A stretch of 63,793 bases of DNA, taken from a virus. Each line of letters opens with the position of its first letter. The stretch's first letter is position 1. Position numbers and translations under genes: made by a program. Shown one piece after another: positions 56,616 through 63,485 of the stretch. The stretch is from positions 1 through 63,793 of IMG/VR virus record IMGVR_UViG_3300042860_002533; one strand, written 5' to 3'. The notes under the pieces are model-generated. The model searched no databases and was not told the DNA's origin. It saw only the letters and a program-made list of their open reading frames with translations.

Positions 56616-56909
56616 ATGACTATCAAGAAAATGACAGAGCGAGAAGTATTCCAGCTAGTAGAAGCATCAGACCTGCTGGGCGAGTACGGCTACGAGGACG
56701 AGGCAGACCTCATCGCCCGCATCAGCGAGAACGAACAGATTCTTCTCTACACCCCCAATGCCAGCGCGGAGCAGCGGCAAACCGCACGCATCCACCGGCA
56801 GCGCGACGTAGAGGACGAATCACTCAAGCTCGCAGAGAAGAACCAGGGCAACGGCGAGTATTGCCGCGCACTCTTTGAGCTAGTGACCGCCCTCAACAAC
56901 CGGCAGTAA
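56616..56909 (+). CDS. hypothetical acidic helical protein, 97 aa
   Basis: ATG 56616 after AGGAG. Acidic helical protein: TEREVFQLVEASDLLGEYGY, EDEADLIARISENEQILLYT, then KLAEKNQGNGEYCRALFELV. Followed by a terminator. No family recognised. Confidence 0.7.
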   Translation: MTIKKMTEREVFQLVEASDLLGEYGYEDEADLIARISENEQILLYTPNASAEQRQTARIHRQRDVEDESLKLAEKNQGNGEYCRALFELVTALNNRQ

Positions 56910-56919
56910 CCCCACAGAC

Positions 56920-56960
56920 GCAGCCGCCGCGCCAGACCACAAGTTAGGTGCGGCGGCTGC
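56920..56960 (+). terminator. hairpin terminator
   Basis: GCAGCCGCCGC (56920-56930) pairs perfectly with GCGGCGGCTGC (56950-56960). The T-run is weak (ATTCC), so strength is uncertain, but the placement after a gene end fits. Confidence 0.75.
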
Positions 56961-56995
56961 ATTCCAACCGGCCGTGACGGGCTACCATCGCCCGT

Positions 56996-57202
56996 ATGCC
57001 CAACAAAGACCCAAACCTTACACAGCTAGAAGAACTCTCCGACGAATACCAAGCCGCCTTAAAGCAGCTAAACAGTATTCGCATTCGGCTAGACGCGCAC
57101 ATACAAGAACTCAAACGGCGCGGATACAGCTACCCCACACTCACAAAACATTCCTGCTTCGCGCAAGGAACAATCCAACTCATCATCGCCAAGGAAGCAT
57201 GA
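56996..57202 (+). CDS. hypothetical coiled-coil protein, 68 aa
   Basis: Contains QLEELSDEYQAALKQLNSIR then LDAHIQELKRRGYSYPTLTK, a basic coiled coil with possible DNA-binding tail. Its stop overlaps the next start (GCATGA). Confidence 0.66.
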   Translation: MPNKDPNLTQLEELSDEYQAALKQLNSIRIRLDAHIQELKRRGYSYPTLTKHSCFAQGTIQLIIAKEA

Positions 57203-57375
57203 ACGAACTCATCGACCTCGCAACGAAAATCCTCGACCACGCCTGCCCCAACTACGTTGACGGCACCGGCTGGAACCACTACTACATCGAAACCCACTGC
57301 GTTGCATGGCGCGTGACAGCACGCAAACGCGACGGCCAATGGGAAATCGACGCTATCTCAGGGGAGGGCTGCTAA
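57199..57375 (+). CDS. hypothetical protein, 58 aa
   Basis: ATG 57199 in an ATGA overlap. Reads NELIDLATKILDHACPNYVD, then HYYIETHCVAWRVTARKRDG. Small alpha/beta protein with three cysteines. Unknown. Confidence 0.63.
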   Translation: MNELIDLATKILDHACPNYVDGTGWNHYYIETHCVAWRVTARKRDGQWEIDAISGEGC

Positions 57376-57455
57376 TGACCAACAACAGCGACTACCACAA
57401 ACGCAGCGGCTACTACACCCCATTCTGGCGAGATCCCCGGCGCTGGCTGTACTAA
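57375..57455 (+). CDS. 26-aa aromatic peptide
   Basis: ATG 57375 overlaps the preceding stop (TAATG) after GGGGAGGGC. The peptide is rich in Tyr, Trp and Arg (SGYYTPFWRDPRRWLY). It may be translated by coupling; no function can be assigned. Confidence 0.42.
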   Translation: MTNNSDYHKRSGYYTPFWRDPRRWLY

Positions 57456-57518
57456 TTCGCCCGCCAGCTTTACACCCGGCCAGTCAAGCCGCCTTTACAT
57501 AGGTAGAGGCAAGCGAGA

Positions 57519-57530
57519 GGAGACAGGAAC
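57519..57530 (+). promoter_or_regulatory. start-associated sequence
   Basis: GGAGACAGGAAC ends two bases before ATG 57533. TTTACA half-sites lie upstream near 57470 and 57494, a degenerate version of the palindromic promoter. Confidence 0.6.
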
Positions 57531-57532
57531 CC

Positions 57533-57787
57533 ATGAGCGAAACCATCACCCTCGACGGTGACCCCATCACCCTCGCCTACGCACTAGCCAACTACATCCG
57601 GCAAGAACAGAAAGGCGAAACCGAATACCTGGAGAAAGGCGACACTGAATACGCCGCCATCTGCACCCGCAACATTAAACGAGCCGCCGAACTGCAAGAA
57701 CAGATCAGCCGCCACCTCGGATACTGCCACTCCGCTGGGCGCTCAGGCTGTTTCGATCCGCTCCCCCACACCATCTGCGAAATATAA
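57533..57787 (+). CDS. hypothetical protein, 84 aa
   Basis: Contains ETITLDGDPITLAYALANYI, a charged helical centre and GYCHSAGRSGCFDPLPHTIC. The C-terminal Cys/His residues may bind zinc. Unknown. Confidence 0.68.
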   Translation: MSETITLDGDPITLAYALANYIRQEQKGETEYLEKGDTEYAAICTRNIKRAAELQEQISRHLGYCHSAGRSGCFDPLPHTICEI

Positions 57788-57801
57788 GGAGACAGGAAAC
57801 C

Positions 57802-58224
57802 ATGAGCCAAGAAGCACTACTGCCATGCTTCAAGTGCGGCAAAACCCTAGAGAACGTCACCCCCAACGGGGAGAACCAGCCCTACGCAGGCACCGAGTTC
57901 CGCACAGAGGGCCACTACGGAAGCACCTTCTGGGACTCGTTCGACGGCGAGGAAATCGTCATCAACATCTGCGACCCATGCTTGCACTCACACACCCAGC
58001 GGATCGCCCAACACAAGCGTTACCTGCCGGTGCGCTGCGAGGGCATGACCGGCTTCGGGCGGCAATGGGTCGACCGGCCAATGGTTCCCTACACCGGCAA
58101 CCCCGACAACACCAAAGCCCACGTCAACATCAACGAACTAGGCACCCCAATCAAAGACGTTGAGTGGGTTTCCGACATTGAGGAACTCCGCTTATGGATG
58201 GAGCAGAAGAAATGCTTAAAGTAA
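57802..58224 (+). CDS. zinc-binding hypothetical protein, 140 aa
   Basis: Leader GGAGACAGGAAA (57788-57799). CFKCGKTLENV near the N-terminus and NICDPC about 50 residues later make a split zinc ribbon around an aromatic loop (GHYGSTFWDSFDGEEIVINI). The pattern recalls host CxxC...CxxC ribbon proteins. The end overlaps the next gene. Confidence 0.72.
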   Translation: MSQEALLPCFKCGKTLENVTPNGENQPYAGTEFRTEGHYGSTFWDSFDGEEIVINICDPCLHSHTQRIAQHKRYLPVRCEGMTGFGRQWVDRPMVPYTGNPDNTKAHVNINELGTPIKDVEWVSDIEELRLWMEQKKCLK

Positions 58225-58445
58225 TCGTAATCGCGGCCCTCACAGCCGCTCTCGCGGCCGGAACACCCACAGCCGGGGCCAAACCCTGCCAAGGTGTCTA
58301 CAACCAGTCAGGATGCCAACCGGCACCCTGGCCGGGACAGATGCAAGACACCTGGAACATACCGGGAAGCTACGGCGGATGGGTAAACACACCAATCGCC
58401 TGCAACCCCCGCACCACAAAATGCGAAATGTGGGCACAGCCATAG
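58212..58445 (+). CDS. small secreted protein with signal peptide, 77 aa
   Basis: ATG 58212 (MLKVIVIAALTAALAAG) gives a clear N-terminal signal peptide with a likely cut near PTAGA-KP. The mature part has four cysteines and Gly/Trp/Pro motifs (KPCQGVYNQSGCQPAPWPGQ, GSYGGWVNTPIACNP). It resembles small secreted proteins of mycobacteria. It could act in the envelope, for example in superinfection exclusion or as a lysogenic-conversion factor. Confidence 0.74.
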   Translation: MLKVIVIAALTAALAAGTPTAGAKPCQGVYNQSGCQPAPWPGQMQDTWNIPGSYGGWVNTPIACNPRTTKCEMWAQP

Positions 58446-58453
58446 GAGCAGAA

Positions 58454-58876
58454 ATGACCAACGCCTACTTCAGCAGCAACAACCCCTACCAACTCGCACT
58501 ACCGGCACCACGCCAACGCCCAACCCCATGCGCGAAAACAACAGACACGCGAGTCACCAAAGAACAACTCGTCAAAGAACTCGCCAAGATGGTTGCGCGG
58601 GCAGACCGCTACGAACAACGCGAAACAACATCGGCCACCGAGGTCGAATCGTTCATGTACTGGTCGGGCTACAAAACCGCGCTCTACGACCTCATCAACA
58701 CCATTGAGGGCGGAACGCACACAGAGAACTACCACGCCGTAGTGGTAGACGCGACCGAATGGCCCCAACTAGAGCAGGTCGTGACCTACGCCGCGAAAGA
58801 AAGCATGAGCATCGAACTCGCGGTCCGCGAGTTAGTCAACATCGCGGTCGACTGGGAAGAAAACCTTGGTGGCTAA
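58454..58876 (+). CDS. hypothetical protein, 140 aa
   Basis: ATG 58454 after AGGAGCAGAA. N-terminus Pro/Asn-rich, then KEQLVKELAKMVARADRYEQ, FMYWSGYKTALYDLINTIEG and SIELAVRELVNIAVDWEENL. A helical protein, last of the rightward operon, followed by a strong terminator. Confidence 0.72.
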   Translation: MTNAYFSSNNPYQLALPAPRQRPTPCAKTTDTRVTKEQLVKELAKMVARADRYEQRETTSATEVESFMYWSGYKTALYDLINTIEGGTHTENYHAVVVDATEWPQLEQVVTYAAKESMSIELAVRELVNIAVDWEENLGG

Positions 58877-58881
58877 ACACG

Positions 58882-58915
58882 AAAGCCCCGCTTGCATCGC
58901 AGGCGGGGCTTTTCG
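58882..58915 (+). terminator. strong intrinsic terminator
   Basis: AAGCCCCGC-TTGC-ATC-GCAG-GCGGGGCTTTTC: a GC-rich stem with a run of four T immediately after. Ends the rightward accessory operon. Confidence 0.92.
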
Positions 58916-58927
58916 TTTACAGAAAGA

Positions 58928-58973
58928 CGCACCCGGCCGCTGTCAGAGACAGGTAGACCAGCGGCCAGGTGCG
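58928..58973. terminator. second hairpin between convergent operons
   Basis: CGCACC-C-GGCCGCTG (58928-58942) pairs with CAGCGGCC-A-GGTGCG (58959-58973), 14 pairs around one mismatch. The loop contains AGAGACAGG, the start-associated word. It may act as the terminator for the facing leftward genes. Confidence 0.72.
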
Positions 58974-58992
58974 CCACTCAAATCATACACGG

Positions 58993-59085
58993 CTAACCCT
59001 TGCAACCACTTCCATGATTGTGGCAATGGGTATTACCGTGCTTCCGATCACACAGGCCGCAATGACATTCGCAGCCAGGGATCAC
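58993..59085 (-). CDS. 30-aa Cys/His-rich micro-protein
   Basis: GTG 59085 overlaps the upstream stop (AAGTGA). The peptide is CECHCGLCDRKHGNTHCHNH after MIPG, then GSGCKG: six cysteines and five histidines in 30 residues. It looks like a metallothionein-like or very small zinc-binding peptide. Too short for gene callers; supported by the overlap and composition. Confidence 0.55.
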   Translation of the reverse strand: MIPGCECHCGLCDRKHGNTHCHNHGSGCKG

Positions 59086-59501
59086 TTCTCTACTTCTTCG
59101 TCCTCATCGACCTCGACCGCCTCGTCAACGGCCACAACCTCATCAACCTCGACAACTTCCTCGTCATCGAACTCATCGACCTCAACCTCGCCAAGACCCT
59201 CGTACTCGACCTCGACCTCAGCCTCAACAGCCGCGTCCGGCACAATCGCGTCAAGCGCATCAGCGATAGCCTGAAGCCCCGACAGATCAACCTGATCCTC
59301 AACACCGGCCCCAACGACCTGAGCCTCAACCTCAGCCAAACGGCCGACGATCTCATCGCGGACCTTAGTCAGTTGGGCCACAACCGCGTCAACAACACTC
59401 TGAACAGCAGACAACACATTTCCTTTCAATAACCAAGCAACACCAACTAACACCACAACGGAGTTAGCCCAAACGAATAACCACAAGCCCCAACCAGGCA
59501 T
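59082..59501 (-). CDS. membrane-anchored acidic protein, 139 aa
   Basis: ATG 59501 (MPGWGLWLFVWANSVVVLVG) starts with a membrane helix. A coiled coil follows (VVDAVVAQLTKVRDEIVGRL, AEVEAQVV). The last 45 residues are almost only Glu, Asp and Val (DEFDDEEVVEVDEVVAVDEA), a highly acidic tail. Function unknown; a charge-rich membrane-tethered protein could be a DNA mimic. Confidence 0.7.
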   Translation of the reverse strand: MPGWGLWLFVWANSVVVLVGVAWLLKGNVLSAVQSVVDAVVAQLTKVRDEIVGRLAEVEAQVVGAGVEDQVDLSGLQAIADALDAIVPDAAVEAEVEVEYEGLGEVEVDEFDDEEVVEVDEVVAVDEAVEVDEDEEVEK

Positions 59502-59644
59502 CACTTACACGCCACCGATCCAGCCGCCGCCAACTCATGAATCTGAAGCTGATAACGCTTCCGGAACTCACGCCCACACAACGGGCACATATGCCACTGC
59601 TTAACCGGATTCAGAACCGGACACGTCGAATCCCAAGCGACCAC
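59501..59644 (-). CDS. C2H2-type zinc finger protein, 47 aa
   Basis: GTG 59644 overlaps the upstream stop (TAGTG). MCPLCGREFRKRYQLQIHEL followed by ...VACK has CxxC, then His and Cys at classical zinc-finger distance. Its stop overlaps the next ATG (TGATG). Confidence 0.66.
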   Translation of the reverse strand: MVAWDSTCPVLNPVKQWHMCPLCGREFRKRYQLQIHELAAAGSVACK

Positions 59645-59904
59645 TACTCGTAGCCCCCACGATCGCCGTCCTCGTATTCCTCACCGGAATCCTCAAAAGC
59701 ACGCATCATCTGATAAACCATCGGAGCCAACACAGACGCACGCGCCCACTCAATCAACTCCAAAGCTTTAGCAGGCTCAATCTCACTGCCGTCATTCGAC
59801 TGCGAAACGTCATAAACGTGAATATCGCCGTTAGCATCTAGCGACTGCACGATGCGTAGCTCCGCGATCATTATTTCTTGATCGCTAATCACACCGTCAC
59901 TCAT
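59644..59904 (-). CDS. hypothetical acidic protein, 86 aa
   Basis: ATG 59904 preceded by GGGAG. Reads ISDQEIMIAELRIVQSLDAN, GDIHVYDVSQSNDG, then helix and an acidic end (EDSGEEYEDGDRGGYE). Unknown. Confidence 0.68.
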   Translation of the reverse strand: MSDGVISDQEIMIAELRIVQSLDANGDIHVYDVSQSNDGSEIEPAKALELIEWARASVLAPMVYQMMRAFEDSGEEYEDGDRGGYE

Positions 59905-59915
59905 AAAAACTCCCT

Positions 59916-60323
59916 TTAAAACCAGTCGCCCGACGAAACGAACTTCTCCCGAGTCGGCCCATCACCGGCACCCTTAATCTGATTGCAACGCAAATGCGTA
60001 GAACGGAGATTCTTCTTAGAAGTGAGCAAGGGAGAACCGGCCGGAAGCTGCTCAACCGGAACAACGTGGTCGGCAGACGCAGACCAAGGATTCGGCTTCT
60101 TCTGGTGTCGACACTGATCCCCACAAGACGCGGGAATCTCATGGGCGAACTCAACCGTGTAGCCCCTAGTGTCAACCTTGCAGCAGATGGGCTTCAGGGA
60201 TAGATCAATCGCGTCGAAACAGATCGCGCAGATTTGCGACTCCCTAAGAACCTGGCGGCGGGCGCGGAGGTACTGCTTCTCGCGCTGCCCATGCCCCAGC
60301 TTCTTCCTTACGTTTCCCGGCAC
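59916..60323 (-). CDS. HNH endonuclease
   Basis: 135 residues from GTG 60323. Zinc pair CAICFDAI, then CGDQCRHQKKPNPWSASADH, VVPVEQLPAGSP and LRSTHLRCNQIKG, the HNH His/Asp and second zinc cysteine. Basic N-terminus (RKKLGHGQREKQYLRARRQ) likely binds DNA. Fourth HNH gene in the window. Confidence 0.87.
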   Translation of the reverse strand: MPGNVRKKLGHGQREKQYLRARRQVLRESQICAICFDAIDLSLKPICCKVDTRGYTVEFAHEIPASCGDQCRHQKKPNPWSASADHVVPVEQLPAGSPLLTSKKNLRSTHLRCNQIKGAGDGPTREKFVSSGDWF

Positions 60324-60418
60324 TCAAACCCACCAAACTGCTCAAGCTCATCCACAGACAAGCCCGTAAAAACCGCCATATGGTTCGCCATAGCGTCACA
60401 GTCGTAGCAGCGGGTCAT
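60308..60418 (-). CDS. 36-aa small zinc-knuckle protein
   Basis: ATG 60418 (MTRCYDCDAMANHMAVFTGL) overlaps the preceding stop (AAATGA), and its end overlaps the HNH start. CxxC plus His gives a possible zinc site; the C-terminus is SVDELEQFGGFECRET. Supported by both overlaps. Confidence 0.58.
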   Translation of the reverse strand: MTRCYDCDAMANHMAVFTGLSVDELEQFGGFECRET

Positions 60419-60660
60419 TTATCGTCCCGGTGGCTTGCATCGCCCGTATAGCGTCCTGTGGCCGCTTTATGCATCAGTTGGCAATACCCTTCGGCCTCAT
60501 CCTTGGACATATAGCGGCCAACGAGTTTCACACACCTTGTCCAATCGCCGGGAGTGTTCCACGCGATCTTGAGCTAAAGGGAGCCGGAACCAGTAAGCCA
60601 GTAACGGCGCAAACGCTCCGCGTTCCCGTCACCTGGGCTTGTATCTTTTCCAGCAGTCAT
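60415..60660 (-). pseudogene. conserved small gene interrupted by one amber codon
   Basis: From ATG 60660 the frame reads AERLRRYWLTGSGSL, then TAG at 60576-60574 (codon 29), then continues LKIAWNTPGDWTRCVKLVGR and EAEGYCQLMHKAATGRYTGD to TGA at 60415. The two halves together match a well-known small actinophage protein (RRYWLTG...KIxWxTPGDWTRCV...GYCxLxHxxATGxYTG). The stop is thus either a recent nonsense mutation, an assembly error or a read-through site. Confidence 0.8.
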
Positions 60661-60701
60661 ATGGCATCACCCCCAAAATTGAATTAATTCACCTAACTAA
60701 T

Positions 60702-60734
60702 AAGTGAAGTCAACACAGGCGGCTAACTTCACTT
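60702..60734 (-). promoter_or_regulatory. 9-bp inverted repeat
   Basis: AAGTGAAGT (60702-60710) and ACTTCACTT (60726-60734) are perfectly inverted. They lie after the DnaQ-like gene and 40 bases before the amber-interrupted gene; either a terminator hairpin without T-run or an operator. Confidence 0.65.
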
Positions 60735-60737
60735 GGG

Positions 60738-61502
60738 TCACACCGGGCGTAAAAGCTCCCTGTTCGCAACAAGCTCTGACTTGGCAGATCGCATCCAACC
60801 ACCACAATCAGTGCAAACCATTCGCTTATACCGCGTTGTAGTTGTGTACGCCCACCCTCGCTGCTGAATACGTTCGCCGCCGCACCGCGCACAACAAACC
60901 AGCGATTCATCACCACTGGCGTGCAAGGGAACATTAAGACCGTCAATCCAGGGCAGCAGCCGCTCAAACAACTGGGCAGTCACCTTGCAGTCCTGACGGC
61001 AATAGCGAACCATCCTTCGCTGGGCGGCATCACGGTCAGGGCTATTCGGATCAAGAATGCTTTTCCAAGTTTTGAAGCCACCTGGATCAGCCTTCAAATC
61101 CAACCCCAACGCTTCACACACATACGCCAACTTGTTTGACGGGAACCGAAAATTCTTCTTCACAACCCGTAGCAAATCTATCGAACGATACGGGCTTGGC
61201 GGCGGCATCCCGGCCCGCGCAAAAGCACCTTTAACGTGTTTGTCGTCAAAGCCGATCTGGTTGTAGCCAACAATGTAGTCAGCCTCATCCATCATTTCCC
61301 AAAGGCACTTCAACATGGAATCGTAGCTGTCCCACGACGCATGGGACTTGATCTTGTTTGAACCAATCTCGGTGGCGGCAAAGCATAGTATGTCTTGCGG
61401 CTCGACAATCTGGCTTATGCCGATCTGCTGGTCGAAAAGACCCCAAGAGTAAACCAAATTGGGGCTTGTCTCAATGTCGTAGCAGATTATCTTAGGGGAC
61501 AA
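60738..61502 (-). CDS. DnaQ-like 3'-5' exonuclease
   Basis: TTG 61502 with AGAGG upstream (254 residues). RNase-H-like DEDDy exonuclease motifs: ICYDIETSPN (Exo I), IVGYNQIGFDDKHVKGAF (Exo II) and YCRQDCKVTAQLF (Exo III). After residue 205 a zinc ribbon follows (CARCGG...CTDCGG). It may proofread or process ends; no polymerase gene accompanies it, so it could assist the host enzyme or recombination. Confidence 0.87.
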   Translation of the reverse strand: MSPKIICYDIETSPNLVYSWGLFDQQIGISQIVEPQDILCFAATEIGSNKIKSHASWDSYDSMLKCLWEMMDEADYIVGYNQIGFDDKHVKGAFARAGMPPPSPYRSIDLLRVVKKNFRFPSNKLAYVCEALGLDLKADPGGFKTWKSILDPNSPDRDAAQRRMVRYCRQDCKVTAQLFERLLPWIDGLNVPLHASGDESLVCCARCGGERIQQRGWAYTTTTRYKRMVCTDCGGWMRSAKSELVANRELLRPV

Positions 61503-61506
61503 GAGA

Positions 61507-62199
61507 TTAACCTCTTTCCGCTTCCCATTTAGCAAGGTATTGGGCCGCTGACATTGCCCGTTGAGGACTATCGCCTAGATGCCCAATGCCAAGGTTGCAT
61601 CCTGAACACAGAAGCCCGCGAACACACTTTCCGCAACTGCCAACACCAGGGCAGCACTTGTGATCGTGGTCGATTTGTATGCCATTGCCAAAATCAATCG
61701 GAGTTTCACAAATTGCACAGCCGCCCGCTTGGGATCGCAAAATCTCAGCAAATTCTTTTTTAGAGAGTCCGTAGAGATTTTCAGCCCTCCATTTTGACAT
61801 GCGGGCACGATCACACCCTTTGCAGCTTCCGGTGAGCTTGTCCATCGTTCCCTTAACTGAGTAGAAGGAACTCTCGGGTAGCCACTTATGGCAGCTAATG
61901 CACTCTTTCTGCCCCTCAGAGTCGCGCACCATGCAATGACCTTTGGGACGCTTTGGGCGTGGCGGGAGGTTCAATTCTCGACCGTTTAACCAGCGGTCAT
62001 AGTGCATCGCGCACAGGTTGCGAGATAACGTGCGCTTGCCGCAACCGTCGATCCCGCAAAAGTCCGATAGTTTCTTTTCCGGCCCAGTGGAAAGCACAAC
62101 ATTCGGGTCGCCGTGTTGACGCAATCTCGCGTAGTGCTTTCCGCAGAAACCGCGAGATTTATGTTTCCCGTCGCAGTTATCTACTTTGCAAACCCGCAA
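61507..62199 (-). CDS. endonuclease VII-like resolvase with tandem zinc modules
   Basis: 230 residues. Residues 1-35 and 48-80 are repeated zinc modules (CDGKHKSRGFCGKHYARLRQ and CGKRTLSRNLCAMHYDRW). Next is CISCHKWLPESSFY...CKGC. The C-terminal 85 residues are recombination endonuclease VII (GGCAICETPIDFGNGIQIDH, DHKCCPG, VRGLLCSGCNLGIGHLGD). It probably cuts branched DNA before packaging. The gene ends five bases before the DnaQ start. Confidence 0.9.
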   Translation of the reverse strand: MRVCKVDNCDGKHKSRGFCGKHYARLRQHGDPNVVLSTGPEKKLSDFCGIDGCGKRTLSRNLCAMHYDRWLNGRELNLPPRPKRPKGHCMVRDSEGQKECISCHKWLPESSFYSVKGTMDKLTGSCKGCDRARMSKWRAENLYGLSKKEFAEILRSQAGGCAICETPIDFGNGIQIDHDHKCCPGVGSCGKCVRGLLCSGCNLGIGHLGDSPQRAMSAAQYLAKWEAERG

Positions 62200-62630
62200 T
62201 TGTCCCCCTGATCCTTTCGGGGAAAAGTATTCTGCGTTGATAAACCAGTCGCAGCCCTGGATTCCCCCACGTTGAAGTCCCAGGCGAGAACTAAGGCCAG
62301 CCGCCGCGCAGCGTTAAGTGAGGAACTGACCGCTCAAACCTGGGACTGCCACGCTACGGACCCAAACCCGACCCCAAAGTGCCGGGGCTAATGGGGAGCG
62401 TGGCAACCCTGAAGTAAAATCCCCAGGAATTTTCTTCAAGAATGATGGGCAATGCTGACCTGTCGCCGCTTTTCGCAAATAGCAACAATAGTAGATCGGC
62501 CGGTAACAACAAGCCCAAACAAAAACCCGCTCCCATTAGGAGCGGGTGGTAATCTTGAATTGGGCATAAAAGTGCCCACAACCAACGTAACACGTTACTT
62601 TAAACAAATCAAGCTAATTCAACGAATTAA
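62200..62630. other. structured non-coding region
   Basis: No convincing gene. Nested inverted repeats: GTCCCAGG (about 62276) with CCTGGGAC (about 62338), and immediately TGCCACGCT with AGCGTGGCA (about 62347 and 62393), enclosing CCCGACCCC...GGGG. A palindrome GTAAC-AC-GTTAC lies near 62586 and GGGCA...TGCCC near 62567. The 62270-62405 part could fold as a structured RNA or leader of the endonuclease VII transcript. Confidence 0.6.
62520..62546 (-). terminator. intrinsic terminator of the leftward early operon
   Basis: CCCGCTCC-TAATG-GGAGCGGG on the minus strand (62526-62533 with 62539-62546) followed directly by TTTTTG. A textbook terminator closing the long operon that begins near 13.4 kb on the circular map. 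Confidence 0.92.
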
Positions 62631-62933
62631 TTACACGTTGATCCTTGCGGAAAGAATGTCACCCAACCGGTACAAGTAGGAGTTACCTAAACGGCCGCGT
62701 GAAGAAACACCATTGCGGCGGATAAAGGCCCGCAATGCGGCCCCGCTTATCCCGTAGCGTTTCTCTACGTCCCGCGTGGTGACAAGCTCATCGGGATCAG
62801 CGACGGTGTTGTCGCATACCCAGCCCTGGCCGACGTAGACCATTTGTTCGTCTAGCTCGCGGCAGTAAGCGGGGTCTACTTCAAGTAGGCGTTTACGGTA
62901 TTGGTCAACCATCCACCGTAGAACGTCAGTCAT
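62631..62933 (-). CDS. helix-turn-helix protein, 100 aa
   Basis: ATG 62933 overlaps the upstream stop. The second half is an HTH_17/MerR-like winged helix: ELVTTRDVEKRYGISGAALR, AFIRRNGVSSRGRLGNSYLY and RLGDILSARINV. The N-terminal half is a helical domain (LRWMVDQYRKRLLEVDPAYC). Last gene of the operon; it may be a regulator or Xis-like accessory factor. Confidence 0.78.
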   Translation of the reverse strand: MTDVLRWMVDQYRKRLLEVDPAYCRELDEQMVYVGQGWVCDNTVADPDELVTTRDVEKRYGISGAALRAFIRRNGVSSRGRLGNSYLYRLGDILSARINV

Positions 62934-63051
62934 TGCCGGAACTCCAACTCAGCATGATCCGGCAATTCCCGACAGCTATCTCAATGCGCGGGTCACCTTC
63001 GGTGAGTGATTCCACTACCGCCATGACAAGCCGTTCTTGGAGGTCACTCAT
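62926..63051 (-). CDS. 41-aa hypothetical protein
   Basis: ATG 63051 overlaps the upstream stop (ATGAGTGA) and the TGA overlaps the next ATG. It reads SDLQERLVMAVVESLTEGDP then RIEIAVGNCRIMLSWSSGND. Small alpha/beta unit; probably real given perfect tiling. Confidence 0.58.
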   Translation of the reverse strand: MSDLQERLVMAVVESLTEGDPRIEIAVGNCRIMLSWSSGND

Positions 63052-63292
63052 CGTCGGCCTTCCATTCGGTGACGTAGCGGTGCCGCCAATCTCCTTGCCA
63101 ATCGTGGCGCGTGGAGTATGGGCGGTCTCGTTCTTCCTTCATCCCCAATTCGCGGATCACCGCGTCGGCCACATGCTCAGCCCAATCTTCCTGTACCTCA
63201 ATCTCAAGGTTTGGATCACCGCAGCATGTGCCGTCCCACTTGTCAGGGTGCGCCATCAGTACGGCGGCGATACGGGTGCGAAGGTCACTCAT
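63044..63292 (-). CDS. hypothetical protein, 82 aa (paralogue of next upstream gene)
   Basis: ATG 63292 in an ATGAGTGA overlap. SDLRTRIAAVLMAHPDKWDG, then AEHVADAVIRELGM and TEWKADDE. The core (R-x-A-x-V-L ... A-D-A-V-I-x-E-L-G) matches the 63285-63485 protein, indicating tandem duplication. Function unknown; common in actinophages. Confidence 0.7.
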   Translation of the reverse strand: MSDLRTRIAAVLMAHPDKWDGTCCGDPNLEIEVQEDWAEHVADAVIRELGMKEERDRPYSTRHDWQGDWRHRYVTEWKADDE

Positions 63293-63485
63293 TCTCAAAC
63301 CGCCAATCAGTAACCCAACGAGTCAAATAGCCGCCCTCGTAAGACTCAACCCGCAAACCCAACTCGGCAATCACCGCGTCAGCGCACCACGCAACTTCCC
63401 CCGGCCGCATCGCCGGAACGAAATCCCTCAACACCTCGGCCACACGGTCACGCAAACCGTGCTCATTCGCCTCGCGGCCAGCCAT
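63285..63485 (-). CDS. hypothetical protein, 66 aa (paralogue)
   Basis: ATG 63485 after GAGAGGAAAG; the longer frame to 63617 lies inside the upstream gene. LRDRVAEVLRDFVPAMRPGE, then CADAVIAELGLRVESYEGGY and TDWRFENE. Shares its core with the gene at 63044. Confidence 0.68.
   Translation of the reverse strand: MAGREANEHGLRDRVAEVLRDFVPAMRPGEVAWCADAVIAELGLRVESYEGGYLTRWVTDWRFENE

Noticed and set aside
62236-62252. Similarity to a cDNA-library adapter word (TATCAACGCAGA)
   Set aside because: The match is partial and lies inside ordinary-looking sequence, not at a contig end. Probably coincidence.
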